Shown here: positions 25,410 to 33,911 of the stretch, piece by piece
How positions within the stretch are numbered: the first letter of the stretch is position 1
Layout: the number at the start of each line of letters is the position of its first letter
Assembly (NCBI GenBank): GCA_013288745.1
Contig: JABDBG010000012.1
Location: forward strand, 1-43,132
Source of the DNA: Bacteroidota bacterium
Lineage (GTDB): Bacteria; Bacteroidota; Bacteroidia; Chitinophagales; Chitinophagaceae
DNA: 43,132 bases
Reading direction: 5' to 3'
Made by a program: the position numbers and the translations under genes
Notes under the pieces: generated by a model
The model's input: the letters and a program-made list of their open reading frames with translations, nothing else
Databases searched by the model: none
What the model was told of the DNA's origin: nothing

Positions 25410-25468
25410 TACAATTTTTTTACATCGGAGAACCCTCTTCCGGATGTTCAGCAAAATATTTTATTGGA

Positions 25469-27691
25469 ATGAAAAAGATGATCATGAGTGCATGCTTATG
25501 CGCTTCAAGTATTATGCTGTTTGCACAACAAACAAAATTGACGGATACTGTTTATTTACAGCCTGTGGAAGTATCTTCTGTAAAAGCGACAGAACTTGCT
25601 CCATTTGCGAAAACAAATCTTACTGCAAAAGATATCAGCAAATCAAATATAGGTCAGGATATCCCCTATCTTTTAGACCAAACACCATCTGTTGTTGTTA
25701 ACTCGGATGCGGGTACAGGCATAGGTTATACGGGTATTCATATCCGGGGTTCAGATGCAACAAGGATCGAAGTTTCTTTGAATGGCATCCCTAACAACGA
25801 TGAAGAAGATGGAAATGAATATTGGGTAAATATGCCGGATATGGCTTCTTCTATTAGCTCCATACAAATTCAACGTGGCGTAGGTACATCTGTAAACGGA
25901 ACAAGCGCTTTCGGCGCATCTATCGATATTACTACTAATGAATTTAATAAAGATGCATACGGTGATATCAACAGCAGCTATGGCTCTTTCAATAGCTGGA
26001 AAAATACCGTAAAAGCAGGAAGCGGATTGATAGATGGACATTTTACCATCGATGCAAGATTAAGCCAGATCACAAGCGATGGTTATATCGACAGGGCCAC
26101 CAGTAATTTAAAATCATTTGCAGTATCTACTGCATACATCACAAAAAAATCATCTTTTCGTTTTAATATCTTTTCAGGAAAAGAAAAAACAGACCAGGCA
26201 TGGGACGGTGTTCCGCAAGATTCATTGTTAACCAATCGTACTTACAATGATTTGGGTACAGAAAAACCTGGCACACCTTACAATAATCAGACTGATAATT
26301 ATCAGCAGGATATGTACCAGCTATTTTTTAATCATACATTCAATGATCACTGGAGCTTTAATACAGCAGTGTTTATGACTTATGGCAGAGGTTATTACCA
26401 GGAATACAAAGGCGACTCTGCCGAAACTGCTAAAGGAGATAATTCTGAAACTTCTTATGCTTATTATGGATTACTTAACCCTGTTTATGGAAATGATACA
26501 GTTACAAATTCTGACATGATAAGACAGCTTTGGCTGGATAATCATTACTACGGACAGATCGCATCTGCTCAATACAAAAGCAATAAAGATGAAATAACAA
26601 TTGGCGGTGGTTGGTCGAGATATGAAGGATCACATTTTGGTAATGTTATATGGGCATTAAACGGCGGCATTCCAAATGATGATTACCAATACTATCATCA
26701 TCCTGTTTTAAAAACAGATGAAAATATTTATGTCAAATGGCAACATAGCCTATCAAAGAGCTGGTCAACTTTTGTTGATGTGCAATACAGAAATGTGTAT
26801 CACCGCATTGATGGTTTTGAAGCAACGTCTGTAACCGATCCATCTGATACTTTAAGCGTAGCAAGATCATTCAATTTTGTAAATCCTAAAATAGGTATCA
26901 CTTATGCTAAAAATGGCTGGCAGGCTTATGCGAGTTATGCAAGAGGAAATAAAGAACCCAACTATTCGGATTTTCAGGCCAACCAAACCAACCAACCAAA
27001 ACCGGAATCTTTAAACGATTATGAAATGGGTGTGCAAAGAACAAAAAGCAAATATGGTTGGGGGGTTGATGCGTATTATATGCAATACAAAGATCAGTTA
27101 ATCCTTACCGGGCAAATAAATAGTATTGGTGCTTATACAAGAATAAATGTACCAAACAGTTATAGATTAGGACTTGAATTACAGGGTAGCGTAAAATTTA
27201 CCAACTGGCTGAACATTGCTGCCAATGCAACTTTCAGCATCAATAAAATAAAAGCTTTTGCTGAATTTTTAGATATCTATGATTCAACTTATACCTGGAC
27301 CGGGCAAAAAGAGATCGATCATACCAATACTAATATTTCTTTTTCACCGGATGAAATTATTGGTGGTACCGTAAATTTTATTCCTGTAAAAAATAGTCAG
27401 ATAAGTTTTATAAGTAAATACGTCGGTCGTCAATACATGGATAATACATCGGACCTAAACAGAAGTATTGCCGATTACTTTACAGAAAGTGCGCGATTGA
27501 GTTATACGATACAAAATAAATTTGCAAAGCAGATAGATATTATTCTGCAGGTAAATAATTTATTGAGTACAAAATACAATACGAATGGATATACTTATGC
27601 AGATATAGAAAGCGGATCAGTTATTACTTATAACAGTTATTTCCCTATGGCACTAATCAATTATATGGTCGGAGTTAATATGCATTTTTAG
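25469..27691 (+). CDS. TonB-dependent receptor, riboswitch-regulated, probably for thiamine or a precursor
   Basis: A 740-residue outer-membrane receptor. The start is ATG 25469, giving a clean signal peptide MKKMIMSACLCASSIMLFAQ; an in-frame upstream ATG at 25394 lies inside the riboswitch core and is not credible. The plug domain (about 35-150) contains IPYLLDQTPSVVVNSDAGTG, GIHIRGSDATRIEVSLNGIP and IQIQRGVGTSVNGTSAFGA; the barrel follows and ends in YMVGVNMHF with terminal Phe. There is no N-terminal carboxypeptidase-like domain. The riboswitch implies import of thiamine, TPP or a pathway intermediate through the outer membrane. TPP-regulated receptors of this kind have been described in Bacteroidota; the exact ligand here is inferred. 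Confidence 0.93.
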   Translation: MKKMIMSACLCASSIMLFAQQTKLTDTVYLQPVEVSSVKATELAPFAKTNLTAKDISKSNIGQDIPYLLDQTPSVVVNSDAGTGIGYTGIHIRGSDATRIEVSLNGIPNNDEEDGNEYWVNMPDMASSISSIQIQRGVGTSVNGTSAFGASIDITTNEFNKDAYGDINSSYGSFNSWKNTVKAGSGLIDGHFTIDARLSQITSDGYIDRATSNLKSFAVSTAYITKKSSFRFNIFSGKEKTDQAWDGVPQDSLLTNRTYNDLGTEKPGTPYNNQTDNYQQDMYQLFFNHTFNDHWSFNTAVFMTYGRGYYQEYKGDSAETAKGDNSETSYAYYGLLNPVYGNDTVTNSDMIRQLWLDNHYYGQIASAQYKSNKDEITIGGGWSRYEGSHFGNVIWALNGGIPNDDYQYYHHPVLKTDENIYVKWQHSLSKSWSTFVDVQYRNVYHRIDGFEATSVTDPSDTLSVARSFNFVNPKIGITYAKNGWQAYASYARGNKEPNYSDFQANQTNQPKPESLNDYEMGVQRTKSKYGWGVDAYYMQYKDQLILTGQINSIGAYTRINVPNSYRLGLELQGSVKFTNWLNIAANATFSINKIKAFAEFLDIYDSTYTWTGQKEIDHTNTNISFSPDEIIGGTVNFIPVKNSQISFISKYVGRQYMDNTSDLNRSIADYFTESARLSYTIQNKFAKQIDIILQVNNLLSTKYNTNGYTYADIESGSVITYNSYFPMALINYMVGVNMHF

Positions 27692-27697
27692 TTTTTT

Positions 27698-27739
27698 GTC
27701 TGAACCGTCGATTCATCCGATCTAATCGATGGTTCAGAC
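27698..27739. repeat. short inverted repeat with GTCTGAA/TTCAGAC ends, terminator-like
   Basis: The 16-bp arms (27698-27713 and 27724-27739) pair at 15 of 16 positions around a 10-nt loop. T6 precedes it and TTTTTT follows at 27742-27747. It lies between the convergent receptor and rhodanese genes, whose stops are at 27691 and 27746, and probably terminates the receptor transcript. Its outer bases match the larger repeat at 19631-19714. Confidence 0.8.
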
Positions 27740-27745
27740 AATTTT

Positions 27746-28054
27746 TTATACGTGGAATGTATCTCTCCAACCCAACATACCACCTTCCAGGTTCTTAACA
27801 TTTGTAAAGCCAACAGATTCTAATATCATGCAGGCGGTACCACTACGTTTACCGCTGCGGCAATAACAAATCACTTCTTTGTCTTTCCAATCTTCCAACT
27901 CATCAATTTGTAAAGCTTGTATTTTACCAACGGGTTCTAACAAGCCGCCGATATTGAATTCGGCATTTTCATCCGGCTCACGCACATCTAACAGGTTAAG
28001 CTTTTCGCCTGCATCCATTCTTTTTTTTACTTCTTCTGCTGTGATTGTTTTCAT
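27746..28054 (-). CDS. single-domain rhodanese-like protein
   Basis: 102 residues forming one rhodanese domain. The start MKTITAEEVKKRMDAGEKLN leads into LLDVREPDEN, and the active-site loop CYCRSGKRS holds the catalytic Cys65, followed by the typical NLEGGMLGWRD. Such single-domain proteins carry a persulfide and move sulfur between donors and acceptors in the cytoplasm; the acceptor is unknown. It starts 6 bp after the PASTA gene, so the two are co-transcribed, and ddl lies further upstream. Confidence 0.94.
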   Translation of the reverse strand: MKTITAEEVKKRMDAGEKLNLLDVREPDENAEFNIGGLLEPVGKIQALQIDELEDWKDKEVICYCRSGKRSGTACMILESVGFTNVKNLEGGMLGWRDTFHV

Positions 28055-28060
28055 TATATT

Positions 28061-28864
28061 TTATTGAGGAGTTTTTGTTGAATCTGAAGGAGATTTCATT
28101 TCGGTCGATAGCCAAACATCCATGAACATCCCTGCTTTTATATATACTGTTTTTTTCTGCGCATCAAGTGGTACGGGATTTTGTTTGTACACGTAGGCAT
28201 TGGCTGTATCTTTTACATCCGGGTCAGGTGCGGTAGCAACGGCAACGCCCATTGATTCCAGTAATGCTTTTACATCACTAAATTTCATTCCTACTAAATT
28301 AGGCACAACCAAATTGGTTTCTTCCAAACCAGAAGCCACTACCAGCGTCACTTTACTGCCCCACTGCAACTGAGTACCAGCGGTTATTTTACTGCCATTA
28401 TATCGCTGCTCCATTACAGAGCCTTTCATAAAATCAGGTTTAAAAATAGTATCATCTAATTGCAAATGCGCCTTCTTTAATATCTCGATGGCAAAAATAT
28501 AGTTCTTGTTCAGCAGATCCGGCATTGGTATTTGTGGTGGTACCGTCCTGTTTGTTGTTAAATAAATAGTACGGTTCACTTTTACTGTTGCATTTGCATC
28601 GGGTAATTGTTTTAATACAATTCCCTTTGGCAATGTATCGGTGTAAATAGAATCTACTATCACCACATCAAAACCAGAATCTGTTAGTTGTTGAATCACA
28701 TCACTGGCCGGTTTACCTACAACAGCGGGCACTGTTAAATGCTGGCCGTGTTTGGTTATTCTGCTCAACATTTGCAAGGCACCAAAAACCAGTAGCAATG
28801 CAATTATAAAAGCAGCCAATAAGTTAGCCCAGAATGATTGGAAGAATTTAAATTTTTTAGCCAC
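28061..28864 (-). CDS. membrane-anchored PASTA domain protein
   Basis: A 267-residue protein with a short basic cytoplasmic N-terminus, one membrane helix (about 12-33) and three PASTA repeats outside: about 40-108 (TVPAVVGKPASDVIQQLTDS), 110-180 (MPDLLNKNYIFAIEILKKAH) and 184-250 (VPNLVGMKFSDVKALLESMG). PASTA domains bind peptidoglycan or its precursors. There is no kinase or penicillin-binding domain, unlike PknB or PBP2x. Its position between ddl and a rhodanese gene on one strand suggests a cell-wall-related role, which is inference. The C-terminus is Ser/Thr/Pro-rich. Confidence 0.9.
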   Translation of the reverse strand: MAKKFKFFQSFWANLLAAFIIALLLVFGALQMLSRITKHGQHLTVPAVVGKPASDVIQQLTDSGFDVVIVDSIYTDTLPKGIVLKQLPDANATVKVNRTIYLTTNRTVPPQIPMPDLLNKNYIFAIEILKKAHLQLDDTIFKPDFMKGSVMEQRYNGSKITAGTQLQWGSKVTLVVASGLEETNLVVPNLVGMKFSDVKALLESMGVAVATAPDPDVKDTANAYVYKQNPVPLDAQKKTVYIKAGMFMDVWLSTEMKSPSDSTKTPQ

Positions 28865-28877
28865 TGTTTTAATTGTT

Positions 28878-28901
28878 AATGGTAAATGATAAATGGTAAA
28901 T
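28878..28901 (-). repeat. 24-bp dispersed repeat, copy B
   Basis: Inverse copy of the 24-bp repeat at 22625-22648 (23 of 24 positions). It lies in the 36-bp gap between ddl and the PASTA gene, touching the ddl stop codon. Confidence 0.6.
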
Positions 28902-29875
28902 TATATAAAACATTCTTCTATTAATGCGCTGTAAAATTCTTTAAGGCTCCAGCCCATTGCTTTTACCTGTTGAGGTACAATACTGGCTTCGCTTTGTCCG
29001 GGTACCGTATTTATTTCAAGCATGTATGGTTTTTCGTTTGCCTCATTCAAGATGAAATCTATACGTACAACACCGTTACAATTAAATACAGTGTAGGCTT
29101 TTTTTGCAGCATCCTGAATTCTATTTGTTATTTCGGAAGGTATTTTTGCCGGAGTGATCTCTTCACTTGCGCCTTCATATTTTGCTTCGAAATCAAAAAA
29201 TTCTTTTTTAGAAATAACTTCTGTGATCGGCAAGGCAATTACTTCTCCTTTAGATTTAAAAACACCGATCGTAAATTCCCGCCCTTTGATAAACTCTTCT
29301 ACTAACACTTGTTCATCTTCTTTGAAAGCTTTGTCTAGCGCCACTTGCAGGTCCTCTGCTTTATTTACTTTACTCATACCGATACTGCTTCCGCCATTAT
29401 TAGGTTTTACAAATACAGGTAGTTGTATTTCTTTTAAAATTGCAGCCGGTGTTACTGTTATTTTTTTAAACAGGTGAATTGACTTTGCTACGTCAATACC
29501 CGCGAAAGCTGCTACAGCAACGGTATATCTTTTATTAAATGTTAAGGCAGACGTTGCTGCGTTGCAGGACGTATAAGGAATATTCAGACAATCGAAGTAA
29601 CCCTGTAATTTTCCATCTTCTCCCGGCGTGCCATGCAAGCCGACAAGTACCGCATCAAAAACTATTTTCTTACCATCAAGTGTTATGGAAAAATCATTTT
29701 TATCAACGATCGCTTTTTCTGTACCCATGTAGAACCAACCGTTCGGATTAATATCTATCTTATAGCAATCCCATTTGTCTTTATCAACATTGTTTTCAAT
29801 CGTTATAGCACTTTTATAGGAGATCACGGCTTCGCCGGAATAGCCGCCTGTGATCAACGCAATTTTTTTCTTCAT
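28901..29875 (-). CDS. ddl: D-alanine--D-alanine ligase
   Basis: A 324-residue ATP-grasp enzyme that joins two D-Ala molecules for peptidoglycan. Family signatures are clear: ALITGGYSGEAVISYKSA at the N-terminus, GLHGTPGEDGKLQGYFDCL (the D-Ala-1 site and active-site loop), VFVKPNNGGSSIGMSKV, EEFIKGREFTIGV, and near the end RIDFIL and MLEINTVPGQSEASIVPQQ with the Mg2+-binding Glu and Asn. It is probably first gene of a unit with the PASTA and rhodanese genes (gaps 36 and 6 bp). Confidence 0.97.
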   Translation of the reverse strand: MKKKIALITGGYSGEAVISYKSAITIENNVDKDKWDCYKIDINPNGWFYMGTEKAIVDKNDFSITLDGKKIVFDAVLVGLHGTPGEDGKLQGYFDCLNIPYTSCNAATSALTFNKRYTVAVAAFAGIDVAKSIHLFKKITVTPAAILKEIQLPVFVKPNNGGSSIGMSKVNKAEDLQVALDKAFKEDEQVLVEEFIKGREFTIGVFKSKGEVIALPITEVISKKEFFDFEAKYEGASEEITPAKIPSEITNRIQDAAKKAYTVFNCNGVVRIDFILNEANEKPYMLEINTVPGQSEASIVPQQVKAMGWSLKEFYSALIEECFI

Positions 29876-29957
29876 TTGTATAGCGAAGTATTATTTTTTG
29901 TTAAACAAAGAAACGAAAATTTGACAAGATAGCACGGCACTAAATGGTCATTTACAA

Positions 29958-30413
29958 CTACTTTCCTACCCCTTCATTACCACTATCCATTACAAAGCGC
30001 CATTGACCATCATGCTGCTTTTTCCAAACGCTTACATAAGTCCCCTGAAACACCCTGTTGTTCTTTTTCAGCTTAAGCGTATACACGCCATAAGTATATC
30101 CTAATTCGCCTGATTGAGCCACTGTTCCGCCTTTTGGCTCCCAGGTCATGGTATAAGTAGTATCTTCATTCTGGCTGATAAAATCAACCGCATCAGCACC
30201 CATTATAGGGTATTGATTAGGCCTTAACAATACGCCATCCGTATCTATATATTTTATAAAAGCGCTGCGAACACCTTCTTCTTCACTCATTTTTGAAAAT
30301 GCCCTGTCTGCATTCATTAATTCAGCTTGCGGATCGATCACCAACAAAGGCCTTTTATTGATACAACCTACCAGCATAACAGGCACCAGCAACAACAATA
30401 CAATTTTCTTCAT
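29958..30413 (-). CDS. lipoprotein with NTF2/SnoaL-like fold (DUF4440-like)
   Basis: 151 residues. The signal peptide ends in a lipobox, MLVGC, with the lipidated Cys at 17. The mature domain starts with a helix, AELMNADRAFSKMSEEEGVR, and continues as FIKYIDTDGVLLRP, followed by beta-strands such as GYTYGVYTLKLKKNNRVF and YVSVWKKQHDGQWRFVMDSG. This is the usual layout of NTF2-like DUF4440/SnoaL proteins, often small-molecule binding or enzymatic. No catalytic residues or partner can be assigned. Confidence 0.82.
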   Translation of the reverse strand: MKKIVLLLLVPVMLVGCINKRPLLVIDPQAELMNADRAFSKMSEEEGVRSAFIKYIDTDGVLLRPNQYPIMGADAVDFISQNEDTTYTMTWEPKGGTVAQSGELGYTYGVYTLKLKKNNRVFQGTYVSVWKKQHDGQWRFVMDSGNEGVGK

Positions 30414-30454
30414 ATACTACTATTCAATTATTACTAAGATAACATTCCCTAAAT

Positions 30455-30487
30455 AAAAAGGCGAAAGTATTTTACAATACCCTCGCC
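30455..30487 (-). terminator. intrinsic terminator after the ferredoxin gene
   Basis: On the minus strand GGCGAGGGTATT pairs with AATACTTTCGCC around a short loop, and TTTTT follows. It lies about 55 bp past the ferredoxin stop. Confidence 0.75.
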
Positions 30488-30540
30488 AATACTACAGGGA
30501 TTAACCTGCAACAGCCTTTCGGCTTTAAAGATCGATTAAA

Positions 30541-30888
30541 TTAAACGTGTAATTTTTCTTTTTTGGCTAATAATTCATCTACTGTTTCCTGGTACATTTC
30601 ATCAGGCACACAGCAATCTACCGGGCAAACCGCAGCACATTGTGGCTCTTCATGAAACCCCTGACATTCAGTACATTTATTAGTAACAATATAATAGGTA
30701 TCAACACTACCCGGCGCATTGCGCTGGCCGGCGTCGATCGTAGAGCCGTCTAATAAAGTAAAACTTCCTTTTACTGATGTACCATCTGCAATGGCCCATT
30801 CAACACCACCTTCATAAATAGCATTATTAGGACATTCAGGTTCACAAGCACCGCAATTGATACATTCATCAGTTATTTTAATAGCCAT
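30541..30888 (-). CDS. 4Fe-4S dicluster ferredoxin
   Basis: A 115-residue ferredoxin. The first cluster motif is [12 protein letters not shown] near residues 12-23, and the second is CTECQGF...CAAVCP with the usual longer spacing, followed by VDC. A loop of about 45 residues separates the halves ([20 protein letters not shown]), as in the YfhL/FdxA-like ferredoxins of Bacteroidota. It carries single electrons in the cytoplasm. It is divergent from the acyl-CoA reductase gene, with only 76 bp between the start codons; this pairing suggests it may donate electrons to or be co-regulated with that enzyme, which is inference. Confidence 0.95.
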   Translation of the reverse strand: MAIKITDECINCGACEPECPNNAIYEGGVEWAIADGTSVKGSFTLLDGSTIDAGQRNAPGSVDTYYIVTNKCTECQGFHEEPQCAAVCPVDCCVPDEMYQETVDELLAKKEKLHV

Positions 30889-30964
30889 GTCTTAAATTCT
30901 GGTTTAGATTTACAAATTGAAGTATTATAAAATACTTTTACAGCTCAAAAGTAATAATTACCGA

Positions 30965-31957
30965 ATGAAATTACAAAAACGAATTGATCTTTTAGTACAA
31001 TTAGGAAGCTATATACAACAAAATGGTGAAGAATGGCAAGCAGTGAAATACACTGCCAGCAAACAAAACGGATGGTTTATCCCCGAATTTATCGACCTGG
31101 CAGCCAATAATATTGTTGAACAATTTTTACAGCCGGATAAACTAAAAGCCTGGGCCGATCGGTATCATCTTGAAGATACCGTTACAGCCAAGAATGTAGG
31201 TATTGTGATGGCCGGCAATATTCCATTGGTAGGCTTTCACGATTTTTTATGCGTATTTATTTGTGGGCACAAGCAAACAATAAAATTATCAGGCAAAGAC
31301 AATGTGTTGCTAAAACATCTGGTACAAAAATTATATAGTTGGGACGAGAAATTGGATGACCATATCTCTTTTGCAGAAATGCTGAAAGGTTGTGATGCAT
31401 ACATTGCAACAGGCAGCAATAATACAGCCCGCTATTTTGATTACTATTTTTCAAAGTACCCAAGCATCATTCGCCATAACCGCACTTCTGTAGCGGTGAT
31501 AAAAGGAAATGAAACGACAGCGGAGCTGGAAAAGCTATCGGATGATATCCATGTTTATTTTGGATTAGGCTGCAGGAATGTTACCAAAATTTTAGTTCCT
31601 GAAGGATATGATTTTATTCCACTGCTTGGTTCTTTTCATCGCTACAAATATTTTGCGGATCATGATAAGTATAAAAATAATTACGATTACAATCTTACCA
31701 TTCAATTAATGAACAATCGTTTTTACATGACGAATGAAAGTACCTTACTGGTAAAAAGTAATGAGAATTTTTCGCCTATCAGTCAGCTCAATTATGATTT
31801 TTATACGGAGCTGGAACCGCTTTTATCTTCCCTGAAAAATAGTGATGAAATTCAATGTGTTGCGGGGATCGATATTCCATTCGGACAAGCCCAATATCCA
31901 ACACTGACAGACTATGCAGATGGAAGGGATACTGTTGAATTTTTGTTAACTTTATAG
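30965..31957 (+). CDS. acyl-CoA reductase (LuxC-like)
   Basis: A protein of 330 residues from ATG 30965 (MKLQKRIDLLVQLGSYI); an in-frame ATG at 30917 adds 16 residues and is less typical. It matches the LuxC/acyl-CoA reductase family of the aldehyde dehydrogenase superfamily: NVGIVMAGNIPLVGFHDFLC, IKLSGKDNVLLKHLVQ, and YFGLGCRNVTKILVPEGYDF with the probable catalytic Cys in GLGCRNV. The enzyme would reduce fatty acyl-CoA to aldehyde with NAD(P)H. No luciferase genes are present, so its role is probably in lipid metabolism. Its divergent neighbour is a ferredoxin gene. Confidence 0.9.
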   Translation: MKLQKRIDLLVQLGSYIQQNGEEWQAVKYTASKQNGWFIPEFIDLAANNIVEQFLQPDKLKAWADRYHLEDTVTAKNVGIVMAGNIPLVGFHDFLCVFICGHKQTIKLSGKDNVLLKHLVQKLYSWDEKLDDHISFAEMLKGCDAYIATGSNNTARYFDYYFSKYPSIIRHNRTSVAVIKGNETTAELEKLSDDIHVYFGLGCRNVTKILVPEGYDFIPLLGSFHRYKYFADHDKYKNNYDYNLTIQLMNNRFYMTNESTLLVKSNENFSPISQLNYDFYTELEPLLSSLKNSDEIQCVAGIDIPFGQAQYPTLTDYADGRDTVEFLLTL

Positions 31958-32074
31958 TGAAAACCCCGGGTCTTGACTAATAAATTGTTAAAGGTCAATT
32001 GCAATAATTCGTATTTTAAAACTCCATCGTTATTTTGTATTTTAGTAATAACATAAAAATAAAAACACAAAAAA

Positions 32075-33616
32075 ATGAAACTGAAAGACGTAGCATTTAC
32101 AATCGCAATTAGTGCCGTAACTGCCGCTAGTGTTATGTGGGGTTACAACAAATTCACAACAAACAATAATACGTTTGCCGGACAAGTTCAGGGAACTGTT
32201 CCGTCGAATTATCATTTTGCTGGTCTGCCGGGTGGCACAACAATACCTACTGCTCCTGCAGGAACGATCGATTTTACCGAAGCTGCTTCCGATGCCTTAC
32301 CTACGGTAGTGCATATCAAAACGAAAACAAATGCCAAGCAAGTAAGTAATAGTTTACCGAGGGAAGCCATGCCCGGCAACCCATTTGGGGACCTCTTCAA
32401 TAACAATGATATTTTTAATCAGTTCTTCGGACAACAAAATGGTGTGATACCGGAACAAAGAGCATCGGGCTCCGGTGTTATTATTAGTGCAGATGGTTAT
32501 ATCGTTACCAATAACCATGTGGTAGATGATGCCGATGAAGTAACCGTAACTTTAAGCGATAAAAAAACCTACACGGCAAAAGTTGTGGGTAAAGATCCAT
32601 CGTATGATCTGGCTGTTATTAAGATCGATGCAAACAACCTGCCATTTTTATTATACGGAAATTCAGACGATACAAAAATTGGCCAATGGGTTCTAGCGAT
32701 CGGTTATCCGTTAAATTTACAAACAACTGTTACAGCGGGCATCATCAGCGCCAAAGGAAGAAGTTTAGGTTTGAACAAAGGCACTAAAACAAGTTCGCCT
32801 GTTGAATCATTTATACAAACAGATGCGGCGGTGAACCAGGGAAATAGCGGTGGCGCCTTAGTGAACACCAGCGGACAATTGATCGGAATTAATTCTGCTA
32901 TTGCATCTCCTACCGGTTTTTACTCAGGTTATTCTTATGCGATCCCTGTAAATATTGTAAGGAAAGTTGTAGATGACCTGATCAAATATGGTACGGTACA
33001 AAGAGCATTTTTAGGCGTTGCCTATGCACCTGATGATATGCCTGATGATGAAAGAGTAAAAGAAGGTATCAAAGATGGCGATGGTGTTTTTGTTACCGAT
33101 ATTTCTAAAGGTGGTGCGGCTGAAGCGGCCGGTATTCAAAAAGGAGATTTTATCACAAAAGTAAATGGTGTTAGCGTTGGCTCAAGTGCAGAGTTGGTTG
33201 AACAAATATCCCGTTTTAAACCTTCAGATAAAATAAGCATTTCATATACAAGAGATGGTTCAGAAAAAACTGTGGATGTTACATTAAAAAACAATGCAGG
33301 CAATTACGATATCGTTAAAGAAGATAATTCTGCCATTTCAAAATTAGGCGCTGAGCTTGTTACACTTGATCCAAAGAAAGCGAAAGAATATGGCATAGCG
33401 GGTGGCGTTATCGTAAAGAAAATAAATGCAGGCGCATTGAGCGACCAGACAAGAATGAGGGATGGTTTCATCATTATAAAAGTGGACGGACAGAATGTAA
33501 AGAGTGTAGATGAATTTAAGAAATTAACCGGTGATGAAAAGTCAATCACGATCAGTGGATTTTATCCGGGGTATGATGGTTTGTACGACTATCCTATCTC
33601 GTTAGGTGATCAATAA
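32075..33616 (+). CDS. DegP/HtrA family periplasmic serine protease
   Basis: A 513-residue Do-family protease. A membrane/signal segment (about 5-23) is followed by the trypsin-like domain with His148 in TNNHVVD, Asp178 in SYDLAVIKID and Ser258 in NQGNSGGAL, a complete triad. A first PDZ domain (about 310-415, GVFVTDISKGGAAEAAGIQK) and a second (about 425-505, GVIVKKINAGALSDQTRMRD) follow. It degrades or refolds misfolded envelope proteins. It is transcribed alone, with a bidirectional terminator after it. Confidence 0.95.
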   Translation: MKLKDVAFTIAISAVTAASVMWGYNKFTTNNNTFAGQVQGTVPSNYHFAGLPGGTTIPTAPAGTIDFTEAASDALPTVVHIKTKTNAKQVSNSLPREAMPGNPFGDLFNNNDIFNQFFGQQNGVIPEQRASGSGVIISADGYIVTNNHVVDDADEVTVTLSDKKTYTAKVVGKDPSYDLAVIKIDANNLPFLLYGNSDDTKIGQWVLAIGYPLNLQTTVTAGIISAKGRSLGLNKGTKTSSPVESFIQTDAAVNQGNSGGALVNTSGQLIGINSAIASPTGFYSGYSYAIPVNIVRKVVDDLIKYGTVQRAFLGVAYAPDDMPDDERVKEGIKDGDGVFVTDISKGGAAEAAGIQKGDFITKVNGVSVGSSAELVEQISRFKPSDKISISYTRDGSEKTVDVTLKNNAGNYDIVKEDNSAISKLGAELVTLDPKKAKEYGIAGGVIVKKINAGALSDQTRMRDGFIIIKVDGQNVKSVDEFKKLTGDEKSITISGFYPGYDGLYDYPISLGDQ

Positions 33617-33637
33617 AATAACTGTATTATACTCAAT

Positions 33638-33670
33638 AAAAAAGGCATTACTGATTGTAATGCCTTTTTT
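33638..33670. terminator. bidirectional intrinsic terminator
   Basis: The perfect 7-bp stem GGCATTA/TAATGCC with a 7-nt loop is flanked by A6 and T6. It ends the HtrA transcript on the plus strand and the small lipoprotein transcript on the minus strand. Confidence 0.92.
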
Positions 33671-33682
33671 ATTTATTTGCGA

Positions 33683-33805
33683 TCAACGGTAATAACCATG
33701 ATCATGATGATAGTGGTCGTGATGATATCTGCAACAGAAACAACTGCTTAAAGTTGTTGTGCCGACTACCAAGGCCATAAAAAGTGCCAAATATCTCTTT
33801 TTCAT
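33683..33805 (-). CDS. tiny His/Cys-rich lipoprotein
   Basis: A 40-codon frame on the minus strand. It has a textbook lipoprotein signal (MKKRYLALFMALVVGTTTLS, then S-C with the lipobox Cys at 22) and a mature tail of 19 residues, CFCCRYHHDHYHHDHGYYR, containing three Cys, six His and two Asp. The stop is 13 bp before the bidirectional terminator 33638-33670, as expected for a real transcript end. I do not know a named family. The tail looks suited to binding Cu, Zn or Ni at the membrane surface. It lies between htrA and a GH13 gene, with about 106 bp to the latter. Confidence 0.65.
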   Translation of the reverse strand: MKKRYLALFMALVVGTTTLSSCFCCRYHHDHYHHDHGYYR

Positions 33806-33911
33806 ACATGCTGATTTTAAAATTGAATAGCACAAAACATGCTATCAATACAATAGAATCAAAAACAACGCCATAGTTTAATGTAGTATTGCTAACAAGC
33901 TGTTAATAGCC

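Noticed and set aside
25394-25468. N-terminal extension of the riboswitch-controlled receptor from ATG 25394
   Set aside because: This ATG is inside the conserved TPP aptamer core, and the signal peptide begins only at ATG 25469.
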